The notes beneath the pieces were generated by a model. It was not told the origin of the DNA. It did not search any database and saw only the letters and a list, made by a program, of their open reading frames with translations. From Corylus avellana (lineage: Eukaryota; Streptophyta; Magnoliopsida; Fagales; Betulaceae), in the NCBI RefSeq assembly GCF_901000735.1, contig NC_081546.1:24093009-24157008 (forward strand): a stretch of DNA of 64,000 nucleotides, read 5' to 3'. The position numbers and the translations under genes are program-made. Positions 34,601-46,841 of the stretch are shown in pieces (position 1 is the first letter of the stretch; each line of letters begins with the position of its first letter).

Positions 34601-37600
34601 TAATGTATGCAATTTTTATTTTTTTTTGCATTTTTCCATGTTCTTTGTGGACTTCTTGTTTGCAGCTAAACCCTTATTAAAACCATGTTTTGAAACTAAT
34701 GCCTTAAAAAATATTTAAGAGTTAGTACCACCCTTTTTGTCATGACATAGGGAATTTAATGTTATAATTAGAGTTCTTTTAAGTCACTTATACAATCTCA
34801 TCTAAGTAATCAATATGGACTTAAACACCCATGCACCCACCCAATATTGGACTTTTAACTTTATCACATCCCTCTATTATCTTTTCTCTTGGATATGAGT
34901 ATTAATTTTTATCCTTTTTATTCTTTTAGGCAAACAACTTAATAATTCCAAAGCTGTACATTAATTCATGTTGTGGATTCGTTTAAAAGCTTTTTCAAAA
35001 TTTTGTACAAGTTGATCATTTGTAACACAGTTCAAGGTACAAAGCATTAATTGCAATGCTAAGTTCAATGGTTCTTGGAATTGATAAGAAGAATGCTTCA
35101 ATGGCTCTTACACCATAAAGGTAACTTGACATTAATAAGAAGAAGCAGGAAGGTGTAATATACTATAATAGCTTTTGTGGTATATCAGGTCAATTAGCTT
35201 TTGTGGAGAAATAGAGCTTTTAAGTTAAAAAGTGTTTTTTTGACAATAATTTTATTTTTAAGATTTTTTTAAAAAAGCGTTTTGGCCATTTTTAACCTTT
35301 TTGGACCCTTAAAAACGTTTTCAATTTTTTTTTTACGAAACGGATATATATATATATATTTTCTTCTAACGGACTTTTTGAGTGTGAAAAACACTTTTAG
35401 ACCCCTCAAACACACACCAAAACAAGGCCTTAGTGTGGGAGCATCATTAGGTTTATTTCAGACTTGAGTTAGTGAGTGTTATATATGCTTGATAATTATA
35501 AGCAGTCTACAGTTATCTCACTATTCTGAAATGGCAGTTTCAATTAACTATTGATTTTTTAATTTTTTAATTTTTTTTTTTTTTTGTGACAAAGATTAGT
35601 CCAATGATCAGCATTGCAAGATAGTTGTAGTTAGAATAAAATGTGATTTCTAATATTACTCTTATAATTAAATAAGTATAATTGCCGGTTATGTTTTTAG
35701 GTCAGCAATTTGAGTGTTATGTTTGACTATTATATATAATTCATGAAGTTTCGTAATCATATTGTTATTAGTGGGGTTTAAATATGTTTTGTTCTATTTT
35801 TTATTTTATTGTTTTCCATGTTTTTCCAAAAAATAATATTGATCAAGTCTAACAAAATATTGTTTTTGATTAGCTAGAATTTTGTTTAAGATAATATCCG
35901 AACATGTCTTCCAGCAATTATATGCTATGCATTTTCCTTAATTATAACTTTGATTAATGATTTGAAATCCACATAAAGGACTCTAGCTACTAGCTTGTAA
36001 AAGAAATTGTTATAATTCTAAAAATGAGTGTCTTTATGCAATGCAGCTTTAATAGTTATGCCTTTTGATTTCATCGAGTGTTTGCCTGTAATCCATTATA
36101 TATTGTACGGATATATAGTTAATTCATAATATAAGGACCACATGCATATTTTATACAAAACTATAAGTCGCTTAAATACCATATGGACCATCCTAAAGAT
36201 ATTAAAGATAGGGAACACTAGGTAATCTCCTAGTATTCTCTTGGTCATAGGTGGCATAAATATTATTTTATAAAAAATGAAAAAAGAAACTAGCTCTTAT
36301 ATTTTTTTCACTTGGTTCTTACAAAATAATATCCTTTTAGGACTATGAGAACACCGGAATATCACATAGCATTTTCCATTAAAGATTGTCAAAAAATCAT
36401 TGAACTTACTTGGTTTTTTCTAAAATGTTGGAGAATTTCCTCTCTGTATATACAACAAATGTTGGACCCGAGGATTAGGGTGGGCTATTTTAAAGCATTC
36501 TTCATGGAGATCACAAGCATGAGTGTAACCACATAAAAGTAAAAAAAAAAAAAAAAAAAATGCTAGTCACATCTACACTATCATTCTAAAATAACTAGTC
36601 AAGTTACAATTAGAGTACTATGTTCCCCATAATCATTTATAAAGTTCGGTCTTGTGTAGTAAGCGACTTATGAGCTGTTTTATAATCTGCCCATCGCAAA
36701 TGCAATATATCTCCCCAAAATGGATCTAAGTTTCTGGGGTGTCACATAAAGTTACTGTGTTTCTCTTCTTCTCTTGTTAATTGCCGTCCCTAATTAATAA
36801 ACTGTCATTGTTAGTATCCAGCTGCTAACAATGATATCCCTAATAACCCTAGTCTTCAGGAATCTTCTTACTATAACTCTCATGCTTCTCTAGCAGCTAA
36901 ACATACTTTAGAATCTTTCTGCAAGAATCAGTACTTACATGCCTGAATTCGCAATGACCCCATCGTTAATGCTTTCACTTGTCTATTCTCTGACTTGGTT
37001 GGGCATATTTTACTAGCTTTTCCCAGCACTACTGCATGTAATGAACATGTTCCTTCTGCTTCCATGATTCCATCCCCTATTTATTTTACTTGGCAACTAA
37101 TCTTTGTTGATACAACTGAGCTAGGTTAAAAAAGAAGAAGAATAAAAAAAGTTACAGTTGTAATTGTTTGCATAAGTGCATAACTTTTGTTATGATGCTA
37201 ACATATTCATTGAGATTAATTCGCAAGTTTTATTAGGAAGTACTTATAAAAAAATCCACATCTTCAACACATAAAAATTATATCTCTCCCTCCCTCCCTG
37301 GTTTCTATATATAGTTAGTGTTTAGCTTCTTGCTCATTCTCTTTCTGCATATTTCCTCGTATATTGGCTTAACCTGCATGGATTGATATCAAAGCTAAAG
37401 GCCTGGTGCATTCTGTTCATTCATGGAAACAAGAAAAGATTTTCAGTGTTAATTTGCTTAAAGAATTGCTGTCCCGTTACTACTTGAATTCGATCATCAT
37501 CCAGATTAGGTTGTGATACTTAAGAACTTATATATAATTACTTGTTTTTGACGGCACAGTGGAGTTCATCCTTGAGTGGTTTGAAATGATAGACAAAAGA

Positions 37601-38480
37601 CTTTTCCATGGTGCTTTGATTTTGTTGAATGAATTTTTGAATACATTGAATTATGCTCTTAATTTCTTAGAAGGTCCTCTTAGTTGATGTTTCTCAGCAT
37701 TTTACATTTAGGGTTGATCTTGGATTGATGATTCAATTAACAATTGTAGTAAGAGTGGTGTTCATTGGGAATTTGTAGGCAGAATAATTGAAGAATAACT
37801 ATTTAATTATCTCATGGAATTGTTGCAGTAGAGGAGCATGGTTGCAATCCAATTCAAGGAATCTGGATAGATTAAGACCAGGAACACTGCCATCTCATCA
37901 AAGATCTGGAGACCAATTTGAGGTAGCCACCTAAAGCTAGTGATACCTTTTAAAGGCAATTAATTTATTATATATATCATCTGCGCACACGCATGCACCA
38001 GCTAGCTTGCATATATATGAATATATATGCTTATTTAGTCTAGCTAGAATATAATATGTACCATATTATATCGAATCCATGCAATCATGTGAATGTCTAG
38101 CTCCAGCAAACATGTCCATTAATGTGTATTAATGCCATATGCTCAACCTTGCTTTTGGTATACCTTAGGATTTATCAAATCTAATAAAACTTTTTAGATT
38201 GTGTTTTTTGCTTAATTTTTAGTTGAAACAGTTATATATTATGATATGACATAAAGGTATAATGGGAGACAACTTTTAGAATTACAAAAACAAGCACAGA
38301 TTATACTTTTTTTTTTTTTCTTTTTTTCTGTGACCTAAAAATGATTGATATAAGTTTCTAAACTTGTGGCAGGGAAGTGATTTCACTCAATCAATAAACT
38401 CCAAAGGGTCAAGCTTGAAGAATCCAAGCTTGGAGTTCACCTTAGGAAGACCCGACTGGCACAGCAAAGAACATGACTAA
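31663..38480 (+). CDS. KAN1: KANADI1-type GARP transcription factor, 377 aa
   Basis: Six exons join in frame: 31663-32326, 32434-32510, 33031-33076, 33451-33595, 37829-37922 and 38373-38480, all with GT/AG introns (intron 4 is 4.2 kb). KANADI proteins are nuclear repressors that specify abaxial (lower) organ identity and radial pattern, opposing class III HD-ZIP genes. Visible features are DLSLHI near residue 18 (EAR-like), AIKGIPVYNNSSFPF near 110, and MRAPRMRWTTSLHARFVHAV starting at ~195, which opens the GARP domain (to ~254) and leads into VKSHLQMYRTVK. The C-terminus is LEFTLGRPDWHSKEHD, as in Arabidopsis KAN1, which is slightly longer. Start choice: the Met at 31663 precedes the conserved EVF...PDLSLHI region; an upstream in-frame GTG at 31633 is rejected. 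The symbol rests on similarity only. Confidence 0.93.
33596..37828 (+). other. KANADI1 intron 4 (4.2 kb)
   Basis: This large intron starts GTAATTAG and ends TTGTTGCAG. Its first ~1.4 kb (to about 34975) is collinear with 2204-4400 of the truncated copy. At 35220-35430 a low-complexity block ends in cacaccaaaacaaggcctt, the style of common MITEs. At 36810-37130 a weak unidentified reading frame with one stop (nearly open over ~90 codons) may be an old repeat fragment. Confidence 0.7.
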
Positions 38481-39413
38481 TTTGAGTTAGTATTATTGGC
38501 TAATTGTTTTAGTATTTTCATGGCAAGAAACAGGCACTAAATATATATATATAGGTACAGTGGGTTAATTAATTAGCCACTAAACTAAAAAAGAAGAAAA
38601 AAATCATCTTCTATAAGTTTTTTGCCATATGATGTGATGTGTACATACTTGTGCTAGCTCAAGCTGCACTTGGTAATTGTGAGGTGATGTGATTAATGAT
38701 TAGTTTTTTTTTTTTTTTTTAAGTGATTAATGATTAGTTAAATATGTCTTGAATATGATCAATGAAGCAAAAAAAAGCAGAAGAAAAGAAGGAATCAAAT
38801 TTCAATGGTGCATAATTATATGGCTTTTTTTTAATTTATTTTATTTATTCTCTCCATTAATTACCCTTTTTTGGTGGGGTCATTTTATGTGATTAGAGTG
38901 TGAAAATTTGACTTTTGTGGTCTCTTTATGTCATTTCTGCATTCAAATCCGTTTTTATAGATTTGCCTGATCATCAAGAATAAGCTTAAAAAGCTCCGGC
39001 TGTAAAGATGGGGCCTGGAATATATTGTAATATATATCATGTTCACACAAGGTAACCACGTTACGTTAATTAATTTATAGCATCAGCTTTTCAGATTGAG
39101 ATAAATCCGCTGTAATAGGTGGATTTGAGTGTTGTCGCAATTGCGGGATGCAGTGTGACCCACAGGGTGATCCCTTTTGGCCTACTCAAACAAATGTCAC
39201 ACTGTTTCAAATCTAGTGACCAGATACGATGTGAAAGATATGTTACAACAGCTGTAACCTTAAGTGGAGCATATTCTGAGACCCTTTTGCAGGCTTAGGA
39301 TAACCTTCCTTCCTTTATCCACTTGAAAGAAAGAAGAATTATATTCAATATTGATACAAAATCTTGCTTTGCTTGCACCTCCCCATTCAACAACAGTCTA
39401 TGGACTTATAAAA
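38481..39413. other. KANADI1 3' UTR and flank
   Basis: The 3' UTR and downstream flank run up to the copia LTR. No coding region is seen. The polyadenylation point cannot be fixed. Confidence 0.5.
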
Positions 39414-39807
39414 TGAAAATATTGCAATATTATTGTAAGACTTTTCTTTTCAATGAATACATTAGGCTGGGCACTACACAATATATACAGCAGATACAAG
39501 TTCAAACGAGAAACATATTAATTACAGATAACTACACACATTTCTTTATGAAGGATTTTCCTTGTAAGGAGTGATACACAATATGATGGCTGAGTTGATT
39601 TCTTTCCATGTATGAGTTGTGCGTGAACTGCTAGCTCATTCGGTTGGCTGTCCTTCCTAATTCAAATGAAGCTATCCAAATGCAGCTTTTGTTGACTTGG
39701 CTGGAATAGCCGTTGCTCCTTAATTCACCATATCAGCCAAGGTGTGATTGTCGTGATTTGCTTCATGATTGGTGGCTGATTGTATGTTGTGATTGTTCTA
39801 GCTTACA
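39414..39807 (-). repeat. 3' LTR of second copia element
   Basis: On the minus strand it begins TGTAAGCTAGAAC after a polypurine tract and ends ...ATTTTCA, about 394 bp. Its last 109 bp match 45562-45670, the surviving part of the 5' LTR, with a few mismatches and indels such as a TA-run length change. Confidence 0.8.
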
Positions 39808-39903
39808 GCCCCCCCCTAAAGCTCACGGGGGAGGGAAGCACCATGAGCTTGTTACGAAGAAACATAAACCGAAAGGAAGAGAGATCCTTTGTAAAAATGT
39901 TGG

Positions 39904-41475
39904 CTATTTGATCATGAGTGGACAAATATCGAACTGAAAAATGTCCTTGTTGATGACCTTCTCTCGGACAAAGTGATAATCAATTTTAATGTGCTTGGTT
40001 CTAGGATGGTAGAAGGGATTAGAGGCAAGGGCGAGTGCACCAATATTATCACACCAGATTGTGGGAACCGTTGATAAGGGAATTTTAAGTTCCCGAAAAA
40101 GCATACGAAGCCAATAGACTTCAGCTGTAGTCATGACCAAGGCACGATATTTCGCTTCAGTGGAGGATCATGACACAACCGTTCGCTTTTTTGGGCACCA
40201 GGAAATTAAGCAAGAGCCAAAATAAATGCCAAAGCCAGTTGTGGAGCAGCGGTCATCAGGGTTACCAGCCCAATCAGAGTCACAAAAAGCCTCCAAGCGG
40301 AGGGGACCGTTAGTGAATTTCAACCCATGATTAGAAGTACCCTTGAGATATCAAAGTACCCGCTTCGTAGTTGTCCAATGCGAAGTTGTTGGAGAGTGAA
40401 GATGTTGACAAAGTTGATTGACAGAATATGTGATATCAGAGCGTGTAAGAGTACAGTATTGTAAAGCACCCACCACTTGTCGATACACACTAGGATCGGA
40501 TAAAGGCTCACCAAACGAGGCTGAGAGTTTGGAGCCAGAGATACACGGTGCAGAATAGGCTTTAGCACCAATCATACTTGACTTGTGGAGCAGCTCGGTG
40601 ATGTATTTTGTCTGGTGGAGGTGAAGACCATCCGGGTCTCGGGAAACCTCAATACCCAAGAAGTAATTTAGATCCCCAAGGTCCTTGAGGGGAAACTCTA
40701 GCTGCAAGGCAGAGACAAGAGAGGAAATAGCAAATGTGTTGTTTCGCTGTAAGCAAGATGTCATCAACATAGACCAATAAAAATATGAGAATACCATGAG
40801 AGTGAAGCACAAACAGTAAGCAATCAACCAATGATCCAGAAAAACCAAGTGTTTGCAGGGAGAGAGACAACCTATTGAACCATGCTCTAGGTGCCTGTTT
40901 GAGACTGTATAAGGCCTTATGGAGCTTACAAACAAAGGTAGGAAATTGTGGGTCCACAAAGCCTTGTGGTTGTTCCACAAAAACATCCTCCTCAAGTGTC
41001 CCATGCAAAAAGGCATTGGAGACATCTAATTGTTTCACTTTCCAATCAAATTGCATAGCAAGGATTGGGACCAACCGAATAGTGGCTAGTTTGATTACCG
41101 GGCTGAATTTTTCGGAATAGTCAATGCCACTCCTTTGATCAAACCCTTTAGCTACAAGCCTGGCCTTAAATCGATCGATGGAACCATCGGGCTTGCTTTT
41201 GATTTTATAGACCCATTTATTGCGAATCAAATTTTGGTGTTGTGGTCTAGGCCAGAGTGTCCATGTCTTATTTTTGAGGAGTGCATCATACTCCTCCTGC
41301 ATAGCTAAACGCCACTCAAGTGATGATTGGGCTTGGCTGAACCTAGTGGGTTCAATTTCAGTGAGGAGAGAGCTAAAGGCACGATATGAGTGTTTAGTGC
41401 AGTAAAATAAGGAATAATCAGAAAATTGTTTAGGCTTAAGGGACCCAGTCTGAGACCGGGTGACCATGGAGTGTC
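39904..41475 (-). pseudogene. Copia reverse transcriptase and RNase H remnant
   Basis: The N-terminal part reads HSMVTRSQTG, then NKWVYKIKSKPDGSIDRFKA, KQLDVSNAFLHGTLEEDVFV and VYVDDILL (catalytic YVDD). A frameshift follows near 40720. Then come FPLKDLGDLNYFLGIEV and the VGALQYCTLTRSDI region in another frame. The RNase H tail has WCDNIGALALASNPFYHPRT followed by KHIKIDYHFVREKV. It is inactive because of frame breaks. Confidence 0.85.
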
Positions 41476-41483
41476 GTGGCTGT

Positions 41484-42658
41484 TAGGGTTGGGCAAAAAC
41501 CCGCCCAACCTGTAAACCCCACCGGGCCTGCCCTGTGCAGGTTTAGTGTTTATTTTTGCGGGTTCATGTTGAGAATATCCAACCCGTACGGGGCAGGGCG
41601 GGTTTCGGGTTTACGAATATTACCTATACGGGTACCCACCCCAATCCGCTCCTACCCGCTCCTAAAGGCTAAAACACCAAAAAAAAAAACCCAAAACTTA
41701 AGAGACTTAAAGACCCATTCGGCTTTCTCCCTTTCACCTAGCACTCAAGAGTCAAGTCCTCAACACAACCGTCAGCTCGACTTAGCCACACCGCACGAGA
41801 CCGCACCTCTCGTCCTCTCGATCTCATCTCCCATCAGACCCATCTCACTCCCCGCACTGCACGACCGTCAACCGCACCTCTCGGCTCTCGATCTCCCATC
41901 GGACGATTTGGACCCATCTCACTCCCCGCACCGCACGACTGCATCTCTCGATCTCCCATCGGACCCATCTCGATCTCGAGTCTCGCCTCTAGATCTCTCA
42001 CTTTCGCCTCTGACCTCTCAATCTCATAAAGGTACTCTCTCTCTCTCTCTCTTTTCTATTTGGTTCTTGGGAAAGATGAAAAGAAAGGAAAGAAAGAAAT
42101 ATTCTTAAATAATTTCCCAAATGGCCAGAAGGTACGAGCTTTTGGGTCAAATTTTTGTGTTAGTGTTGATTTGTTTTGTGAAATAAAATGTGGGTTTTGC
42201 TTAGTTTTCTGGTAAATCATGGATATGTGGGTTTTGCTGAAGAATGTGTTTTGGATCAGTTGCGGTTGTGGGTTTCGCTTTTTTGGTTAATGGGTGTTTT
42301 TGGATTTTGTTAGGTTATGGCTTGCTTATGGGAGTGGATCATGGGTTGTAGTTGTTTCCTGGTGACATTTGTTTCTTCTGGTAACAGTGGTTTGTCAATT
42401 TTTTCGACTTTACTGTTTGCTTCATCAGAATTGTTTATATTTTTTTCTTTTCTTTCTTTTTGGTCGGAGTAAATAAACCTCACCCGACCTGCAAACCCGC
42501 AAAACCTATACTTATTTAACCTGCACTACAAATACCCGGCCTGCGCGGATCTTGGTCATTGGGCTCGGGTGGCGGGTTGGAAAATCTCAAACCCGCAAGG
42601 TGCGGGTCTGATGGGAAAAAACCAATACCCGTCCCGCCCCAACCCGTGCCCAGCTCTA
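41484..42658. mobile_element. Non-autonomous hAT-type element, 1175 bp, nested in copia
   Basis: Ends are TAGGGTTGGGCA and, reverse-complemented, TAGAGCTGGGCA. A perfect 8-bp duplication, GTGGCTGT, flanks it at 41476-41483 and 42659-42666, as expected for the hAT superfamily. Sub-terminal cgggt / acccg words are mirrored at both sides. Removing the insert and one GTGGCTGT joins the copia pol frame from HPQP directly to RHSMVTRSQTG. No transposase is present; the internal 200-codon frame is Ser/Pro low complexity. Confidence 0.9.
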
Positions 42659-42666
42659 GTGGCTGT

Positions 42667-45497
42667 GGATGAGGAGTAGACTCATGGGTAGATGAAGGCC
42701 CAAGAGAGGAAGGACTAGGAAGGCTGTGAGGGGTACTGGGCAACACGTGATCAACAAGAGAGGTGGAGCTGGAATCCAACTCTTGGGCTGCGTCTGTGTG
42801 AGAGGGAGGGAGAGATGAGGGAGAAGGATGATTCTTATGGGAGTTTAAATCAAGCACGGGAGGTTCACTTAGAGGGGGAGATAGAGGTGAGGTGGAATTA
42901 GGACTCACATGCAAAGGAGAGGGCAATGGGGATTATGGAGTGGAATGTGCTGGGGTATATGGTATAGGTGGGCCTTGAAGTATATTATTGGAAGGAGAAT
43001 CAGGTAAAGGAAGAGAAGAGGGGTCTTGATATTGTGGAGCTAGGATAAGTGGAGCAGTTATAATAAAATGTAAATTAGACTCAGGAGAGGGAAAAGTGGG
43101 GCATACCTAAATTGGAGGAACTGTGGAGGGCTATTGAGCAGCTGTACGTGTATCCCTTGCAGGAAAAAAGCCTTCATCAAATATGACATGCCATGAAACA
43201 TAGATTCTTTTAAAAATATGGTCTAAACACCTACAGCCACGTTGGTTGGGACTATAGCCAATAAAGATACATTGTTTACTCCAAAACTAAGCTTGTGTGA
43301 TGCATATGGTCTTAAAAGAGGGTAGTAAACACACCAAAAAATTCGTAAGTTGGAGTAATCAGGTTCTTTTTTAAACAATTTGAAATATGGAGACATAGTT
43401 TTTAGAGTTGGTGAAGGTAGTCGATTAATTAAGTAGATTGTTGTTTTGAAGGCATCGACCCAAAATTGTGAGCTTAGATGAGATCGAGCCAAAAGGGACA
43501 AACCAACTTCAATAATATGTCTATGTTTTCTCTCTGAAATTCCATTTTGTTCGGGGGTATGAGGGCAAGTAACTTGGTGATAGATCCCATTATTTGTTAA
43601 AAATGAGGTGAATTGTCGTGACATATATTCACCCCCACCATCACTTCGGAATTTTTTTAATCTTTCAAGAAAATAAATTTTCAACAAGGCGCTTAAATTG
43701 AACAAAGTAATGAAAAACGTCAGATTTTTGTTTAATGGGATGCATCCAAGTAAACCTTGAAAAGTCATCAATAAAAATGATATAATACTGACAATCATTG
43801 GACAGGATGGGTGAAGACCAAACATTGGAATGAATAAGTTCTAGGGAAGAAATAGACTCACGAGTAGACTCACCGAAGGGCAATTTCTTGCCTTTGCCTA
43901 ACTGACAAGATAAACAAACATGTGATTGTACTAAGCCACCAACAAGTGGTAGACATTGAGTAGTGATCAGCTTTTGAACAAAGGGGTCAGCAGGGTGTCC
44001 TAGTCTTGAGTGCCATACATCAAATGTGGCTTTTATTCATAGAAGAGCTGTGAGACCATGGCGTTTATTCAATGAAATTTTCTTCATATAGATGGGATAC
44101 AAGCCGACTTCACTCGGCCCTTCCAACAGTGTTACTCCCGTTAGGATGTCCTTTACAATATAATAGGAACCCGTGAGTAGAAAGTAGCAATTATTATCAA
44201 TGCAAAAACGATTAATGGAGAGCAAATTAGCTGAAACATTTGGGCAACGCAAGATTTTATTTAAATTGCCATGAGAAGTGGGAGTTTGAAAAGTGGAAGA
44301 ACCAGAATGGTGAATTTGTAGCCCATTACCATTACCGACTGCCACAATTTCATCACCTTGAAATGTTGTTTAATGGACAAGTTTTCAAGGTCAAAAGTGA
44401 TGTGGGCATTGGCCCCACTGTCGGCAAACCAAGGTTCATTATTATCCTGAGCGACATTAGCTTGAGCTACCATGGCGGCCAATTGTGCGGGTGGATGTCT
44501 GGCTTAAAATAGGCATAGTCCATTCTATGATAACAATCCAAGGCTCTGTGATTGGATTTACCATATAATTGGCAAGGAGACCTTGGAAGCTGATGACCTG
44601 GAAATGGTTGAGATGGAGAACCCGAATGGTGATACTATTGTCGCTGTCCACTTGAAAATATTGGTTGCCCACCCGAGAGAGGTATCACTGGACCTCTAGA
44701 TTTATTGAGAAAATTGTTGCGAGGTGGTGGATGATTATGATGTTGGTTGAACTTGGCTAGCCCACCGTGTTTCTTCTTGCCAGAGTATTGTGGGGCTCCT
44801 TGTTTTTGAGTAAAGAATGCTAGATTACTAGCTTCTGCCGTGAGGGCTTGGTGTTGATTGTCAAGCATAATTTCATGCGATAAAAGTTCAACCTAAAATT
44901 CTTCAAAGGTTAGAGAGTTATCTCTTGTGACAAGAGAATAAGAAGTAACAAATGCATTATAGGAAGGGTTTAAACCGCTAAGGATGAAAGAGATAAGGTC
45001 ATCATAATCAATGGGTTTACCTACGACTCATAATTCATCAGCCCATGACTTGGCATCATGAAGGTACTCAATGCCGGTTTTGGTTCCCTGCTATAGAGAC
45101 CGAATCTTCACTTAAGATAGTTGACTCTTGAGCGAGATTTAGAAACAAACTTGGTAGCTAGGTGCATCCAGACTTGGCGCGAAGTGGTCAACCCATAGAC
45201 TGTTGCCAAAACGGTGTCTACCAAAGTGCTATTGATGAAGTTGAGGAGGAATGGATCCTTCCTTTGCCATAGGACATATTTAGGATTGGCAACTTGGCTA
45301 TCCTTGTCGTTCAAAACCAAGCAAGGTGATGGTTCAGTTCCATCAAGTATACCCATAAGCTCATTGGCTTTCACGGCTAGAACAAATTGTGATGTCCAGC
45401 TTATATAATTGGGTCCCTGCAATTTGCACATGACCATCTGAGCAATATTAGGAGGAGACCACGATGAGGTAGTTGCAGGTGTGTTTGAGGGAGCCAT
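42667..45497 (-). pseudogene. Copia gag, pre-integrase and integrase remnant
   Basis: Gag starts at the Met at 45497 (MAPSNTPATTSS) and shows CKLQGPNYISWTSQFVLAVK, typical of copia gag. Next come a pre-integrase stretch with ANLLSINRFCIDNNCYFLL, then integrase IIFIDDFSRFTWMHPIKQKS, KFRSDGGGEYMSRQFTSFL and PEQNGISERKHRHIIEVGLS. A Pro/Ser-rich linker follows to 42667. The parts lie in several frames, and bases 42930-43220 contain stops. Confidence 0.83.
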
Positions 45498-45561
45498 AGG
45501 ATCGAGTAAAGAGGTGAAAGAAGGAAAAATTAAAGCGTGAGCTAGTAAGGCTCTAATAACA

Positions 45562-45670
45562 TGAAAAGATTGCAATATTACTATAAGACTTTTCTTTTCA
45601 ATGAATACATTGTGCTGGGCACTACAATATATATATACAGCAGATACAAGTTCAAACGAGAAACATATTA
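45562..45670 (-). repeat. Truncated 5' LTR of second copia element
   Basis: 109 bp match the start (plus-strand view) of 39414-39807, from tgaaaagattgcaatatta to gagaaacatatta. Similarity then stops abruptly, so about 285 bp of the LTR have been lost. Confidence 0.8.
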
Positions 45671-45679
45671 TCATGATTT

Positions 45680-46429
45680 TAATGGGTTAGAGTGGAGAAC
45701 TATGACCCAACACCCCGCCCAAAATAATATGATATTATCTACTTTTGACTAAATTCGAACGGTTTTATCATTGGGTTTAGCTCAAAATGTCTCATACCAT
45801 TTAGAGAGAGCATGCTCTATATAAGAGCATCTATTTTTCTCACACACAGGCAATGTAGGATGCCACAATCACCACCTCTTGGGACCTAACATCTTTTCTG
45901 GCGACCCTCATAGGCTTATGCATGTCCTCAGGTTGAGTTTCGACTTTGATAATTGATACCATATGTAATAACTTGCTCCAAGTTGTATGATATTGTTTGC
46001 TTTGGGCATCAGCCTGCACAGTTTTGTCATTGGGTTTACCCCAAACCCATAACTATCTCTCATAAACTATCACTCTATGTAGGTTACTCATCTCTTCCAA
46101 ATATGAGATTAGGGTGTTACAAACGTCTCCTCTTAAATTCCTGACATCCTTGCGATGGCCATGTCATGTCGTACTCTAGTACCACATGACCTGACATTAT
46201 TAAGTAACTTTGATACCATTTGTAACGACCAAGGAAAAAGCGCATAACTATATATGCACTATGATCTCAAAATGATTAGTTAATTTGGAACTTCCCTAGA
46301 GTTCCTTATAAACCCAATTCCACCTAATAATTAGGTAATGTGAAACTTAACACTTATGACTATCTCTTATAAACTACACACTTTATGTAGATTATTTATA
46401 TCTTCCTGATATGGGACTAGGGTGTTACA
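45680..46429 (-). mobile_element. LTR/TRIM-like remnant with two primer-site motifs
   Basis: Two related units, 45964-46121 and 46221-46429, each begin TGTAA and end GGGTGTTACA, and each is preceded by TGATACCA(t/a)(t/a), the complement of the tRNA-Met primer motif TGGTATCA. On the minus strand this is the order LTR then primer site. Related sequence occurs at 54530-54700. There is no coding sequence. The family is not identified. Confidence 0.45.
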
Positions 46430-46530
46430 GTTAGAGTTGACTTATATAGTTTCTTGCAAATGAGTAGAATATCAATAGATTATTAAATTTACGATTTTTT
46501 TGTTAGTGTAAGTTTTTAGAATAAGTAATA

Positions 46531-46832
46531 GGGGAAAATGTAGTTACCCCCTTGAAGTTTCAGAGGTTTTTCAATTTTAACCCCAAAGTTCAAAAATTGG
46601 CAATCTACCCCCCTGAAGTTTCAAAATTGACAATATAAACCTTCCGTTTAATTTTTCCATTAAATTGGATGAAATTTTTTTAAAAAAAGCCTGAGGGCAA
46701 TGATGTAATTTCATAGATTTCCGTACATTTTGACGAAAAAATTAAACGGAAGGTTTAAATTGCCAATTTTTGAACTTTGGGGTTAAAATTGAAAAACCCC
46801 TTATACTTCAGGGGGTAAACTGCATTTTTCCC
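46531..46832. mobile_element. Mutator-like MITE, 302 bp, 9-bp TSD
   Basis: It starts GGGGAAAATGTAGTTACCCC and ends GTAAACTGCATTTTTCCC. TAAGTAATA is duplicated at 46522-46530 and 46833-46841. Inverted similarity covers most of its length (ggaaggttta, aattgccaattttt, aactttggggttaaaattga). Its ends and TSD length match the element at 2390-3305, so both probably used the same transposase family. Confidence 0.88.
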
Positions 46833-46841
46833 TAAGTAATA

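Larger units (their letters stand above)
39414..45670 (-). mobile_element. Degenerate Ty1/copia retrotransposon with nested hAT insertion
   Basis: On the minus strand the order is truncated 5' LTR (45562-45670), a tRNA-Met-like primer site (reverse complement gttattagagcc near 45550), gag, pre-integrase, integrase, reverse transcriptase, RNase H, polypurine tract (tttaggggggggc) and 3' LTR (39414-39807). Multiple stops and frameshifts are present. A 1175-bp hAT-type element splits pol at 41484-42658. The 5' LTR loses similarity to the 3' LTR after 45670, so the outer target duplication cannot be checked. Confidence 0.9.

Noticed and set aside
41476..42108. 210-codon Ser/Pro-rich frame
   Set aside because: It begins in the target duplication and lies within the hAT-type element. 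It is low complexity with no transposase motif and is not a supported gene.
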